DNA from: Candidatus Gastranaerophilales bacterium
GTDB taxonomy: Bacteria > Cyanobacteriota > Vampirovibrionia > Gastranaerophilales > Gastranaerophilaceae
Length of the DNA stretch: 7,572 bases
Assembly: GCA_947630355.1 (NCBI GenBank)
Contig: CANRHJ010000095.1
Coordinates: 1 to 7,572 of the forward strand
Reading direction: 5' to 3'
The translations under genes and the position numbers were made by a program. The notes under the pieces are model-generated. The model ran no database searches and was not told the origin of the DNA. It saw only the letters and a program-made list of their open reading frames with translations. Below are positions 6,598 through 7,572 of the stretch, piece after piece. Each line of letters opens with the position of its first letter. The stretch's first letter is position 1.

Positions 6598-6607
6598 TGT
6601 CATGACA
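6598..6607. promoter_or_regulatory. Perfect 10-bp palindrome TGTCATGACA, possible operator
   Basis: The palindrome begins 3 bases after the SNF2 stop and 21 bases before the TATAAT at 6629. Its right half supplies ATGACA, close to a -35 box, although the 21-base spacing to the -10 is too long for a normal promoter. It could be a dimeric repressor or activator site for the NifU-like gene. A 10-bp palindrome can arise by chance, so this is tentative. Confidence 0.25.
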
Positions 6608-6628
6608 AAAATAAATATATATTTGTAA

Positions 6629-6634
6629 TATAAT
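6629..6634 (+). promoter_or_regulatory. -10 element upstream of the NifU-like gene
   Basis: A perfect TATAAT lies 45 bases before the start codon at 6679 in the 83-base gap after the SNF2 gene. There is no good -35 at 16-18 bases (CAAAAA at 6606-6611). No hairpin terminator is visible between the SNF2 gene and this site, so readthrough from the helicase gene is also possible. In this AT-rich DNA the hexamer could occur by chance. Confidence 0.4.
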
Positions 6635-6678
6635 CAAAATAAAAGAGAATAAAAATATAAGATAAAACAGGAGGAATT

Positions 6679-7371
6679 ATGCAAGTTACACATGAAATCG
6701 AAAATCAATGCTGTGTAAAAAGAGGTGTAAAAGGTTCACCTGCTCCTATCCCGCAAGAAGGGGAATGGACAAAATGTAAAGAGATAAAAGATATTTCGGG
6801 ATTGACTCACGGATGCGGCTGCTGCGCTCCTCAACAAGGGACTTGTAAGTTAACATTAAACGTTAAAGAAGGAATTATACAAGAAGCGCTTGTTGAGACT
6901 ATAGGTTGTTCGGGCATGACTCATTCGGCAGCTATGGCAGGAGAGATACTTCCCGGAAAAACAATTCTTGAAGCTTTGAATACAGACCTTGTATGTGATG
7001 CAATAAATGTAGCTATGAGAGAATTATTTCTTCAAATAGTATACGGAAGAACTCAAACGGCATTCTCCGAAGGCGGGCTTCCTGTAGGCGCAGGCCTTGA
7101 AGATTTAGGAAAAGGCTTATGTTCAATGGTAGGTACAATTCATTCAACGAAGCAAAAAGGAGTAAGATATCTTTCTTTAACGGAAGGTTATATTTTAGAA
7201 CTCGGATTAGATAAAAATAATGAAGTTATCGGATATAAGTTTGTAAACTTAGGTAAGGTAATGGATGCAATCAAAAAAGGAGTTGATCCGAAAGAAGCAT
7301 ACGAAAAGAATATCGGAACATACGGAAGATTTGCTGAAGCGGTTAAAACAATTGACCCGAGAAAAGAATAA
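6679..7371 (+). CDS. NifU/IscU-like iron-sulfur cluster scaffold protein
   Basis: This 230-residue protein is related to the IscU/NifU N-terminal scaffold fold, in the longer variant found next to GGGtGRT proteins in anaerobes. Scaffold proteins hold a nascent Fe-S cluster on conserved cysteines before passing it to target enzymes. Key cysteines include C46, C48 and C49 in HGCGCCAP, C56, C77 in IGCSGMTHSAAM and C148 in GKGLCSMVG. IGCSGMTHSAAMAGEILPGKTILEA closely parallels the IscU segment around its second cluster ligand (GCGSAI...GKSLDEA). The N-terminus adds C11, C12 and C33, and the C-terminal part (about 160-230) is an extension not found in IscU. A perfect AGGAGG (6669-6674) lies four bases before the ATG, implying strong translation. 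No cysteine desulfurase is in view, so the sulfur donor is unknown and the scaffold role is inferred from homology. The next gene starts 49 bases downstream, probably in the same operon. Confidence 0.85.
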   Translation: MQVTHEIENQCCVKRGVKGSPAPIPQEGEWTKCKEIKDISGLTHGCGCCAPQQGTCKLTLNVKEGIIQEALVETIGCSGMTHSAAMAGEILPGKTILEALNTDLVCDAINVAMRELFLQIVYGRTQTAFSEGGLPVGAGLEDLGKGLCSMVGTIHSTKQKGVRYLSLTEGYILELGLDKNNEVIGYKFVNLGKVMDAIKKGVDPKEAYEKNIGTYGRFAEAVKTIDPRKE

Positions 7372-7420
7372 TTTATAATTCATTTGTAAAAAGTATAACT
7401 AATTAAAAAGGAAATAAGAT

Positions 7421-7572
7421 ATGGCAAAATTTGAAGGACAAGACAGACGAGAAAAATCCTTAGCAAAAGCACTTAATCAATACGGATTTAAGTCTTTGGA
7501 TGAAGCTAATGAATTGTGTTTGTCAAAAGGAATAAATGTAGATGAAATAGTAAAAGGTATACAACCGATAGC
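7421..7572 (+). CDS. GGGtGRT-family protein, N-terminal fragment
   Basis: An open frame starts at ATG 7421 and runs off the window after 50 codons. AAGGAA lies seven bases upstream. The peptide begins MAKFEGQDRREKSLAKAL, continues with YGFKSLDEANELC, and reaches IVKGIQPIA at the edge. This matches the start of GGGtGRT proteins as I remember them: MA-x-FE...RR, a YGI-x-S/D-x-EEA helix, and an IV-x-x-x-QPIAF motif. The family is named for a glycine-rich GGGTGRT motif further along, which is beyond the window. It usually sits beside the NifU-like scaffold gene, as here. Its biochemical activity is not established to my knowledge. The neighbour supports the call, but only about the first sixth of the protein can be seen. 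Confidence 0.8.
   Translation, partial: MAKFEGQDRREKSLAKALNQYGFKSLDEANELCLSKGINVDEIVKGIQPI

Noticed and set aside
6613..6624. AAATATATATTT palindrome after the SNF2 gene as a terminator
   Set aside because: It is all A/T with no GC stem and no following T-run, and is expected by chance in this composition.

Overview
This is an AT-rich bacterial chromosome segment read with the standard code. It is densely packed: seven genes (two cut by the window edges), no rRNA, tRNA, CRISPR array or insertion sequence, and no gene-free stretch over about 125 bases. Gene content (Era, CTP synthase, GatC, a bacterial SNF2 helicase, a NifU-like scaffold with a GGGtGRT protein) and base composition suggest an anaerobic, probably host-associated or uncultured bacterium. 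A gut Vampirovibrionia/Gastranaerophilales-type lineage or a member of the Clostridia would fit. The lineage is an inference from protein style; nothing here proves it.

Layout. Bases 1-166 are the 3' end of era. A near-consensus promoter (178-206) then drives a small zinc-ribbon membrane protein (248-685), whose presumed ribosome site is a run of nine G. This gene converges on pyrG, and the two share the four bases TTAA as their stop codons with no terminator between them. On the minus strand gatC (2613-2332) and pyrG (2316-682) form a two-gene operon. A symmetric hairpin terminator (2671-2699) separates it from the next minus-strand gene, a secreted protein (3472-2717) ending in a perfectly periodic cysteine tail. 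From the 123-bp intergenic region 3473-3595, divergent promoters serve this gene and a 999-residue SNF2-family ATPase (3596-6595). The right end holds a NifU-like Fe-S scaffold protein (6679-7371) and the start of a GGGtGRT-family gene (7421 to the edge).

How the genes relate. era, pyrG and gatC are housekeeping genes: ribosome assembly, CTP synthesis, and misacylated-tRNA repair. gatC and pyrG both belong to glutamine-dependent amidation. The least understood parts are the cysteine-tailed secreted protein (predicted metal binder), the N-terminal third of the SNF2 protein, the zinc-ribbon membrane protein, and the NifU-like/GGGtGRT pair, whose role is not established to my knowledge. No single spectacular new system is evident. 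The strongest leads are the (CxCxxx)6 tail, the G9 tract, and the scaffold/GGGtGRT pair.
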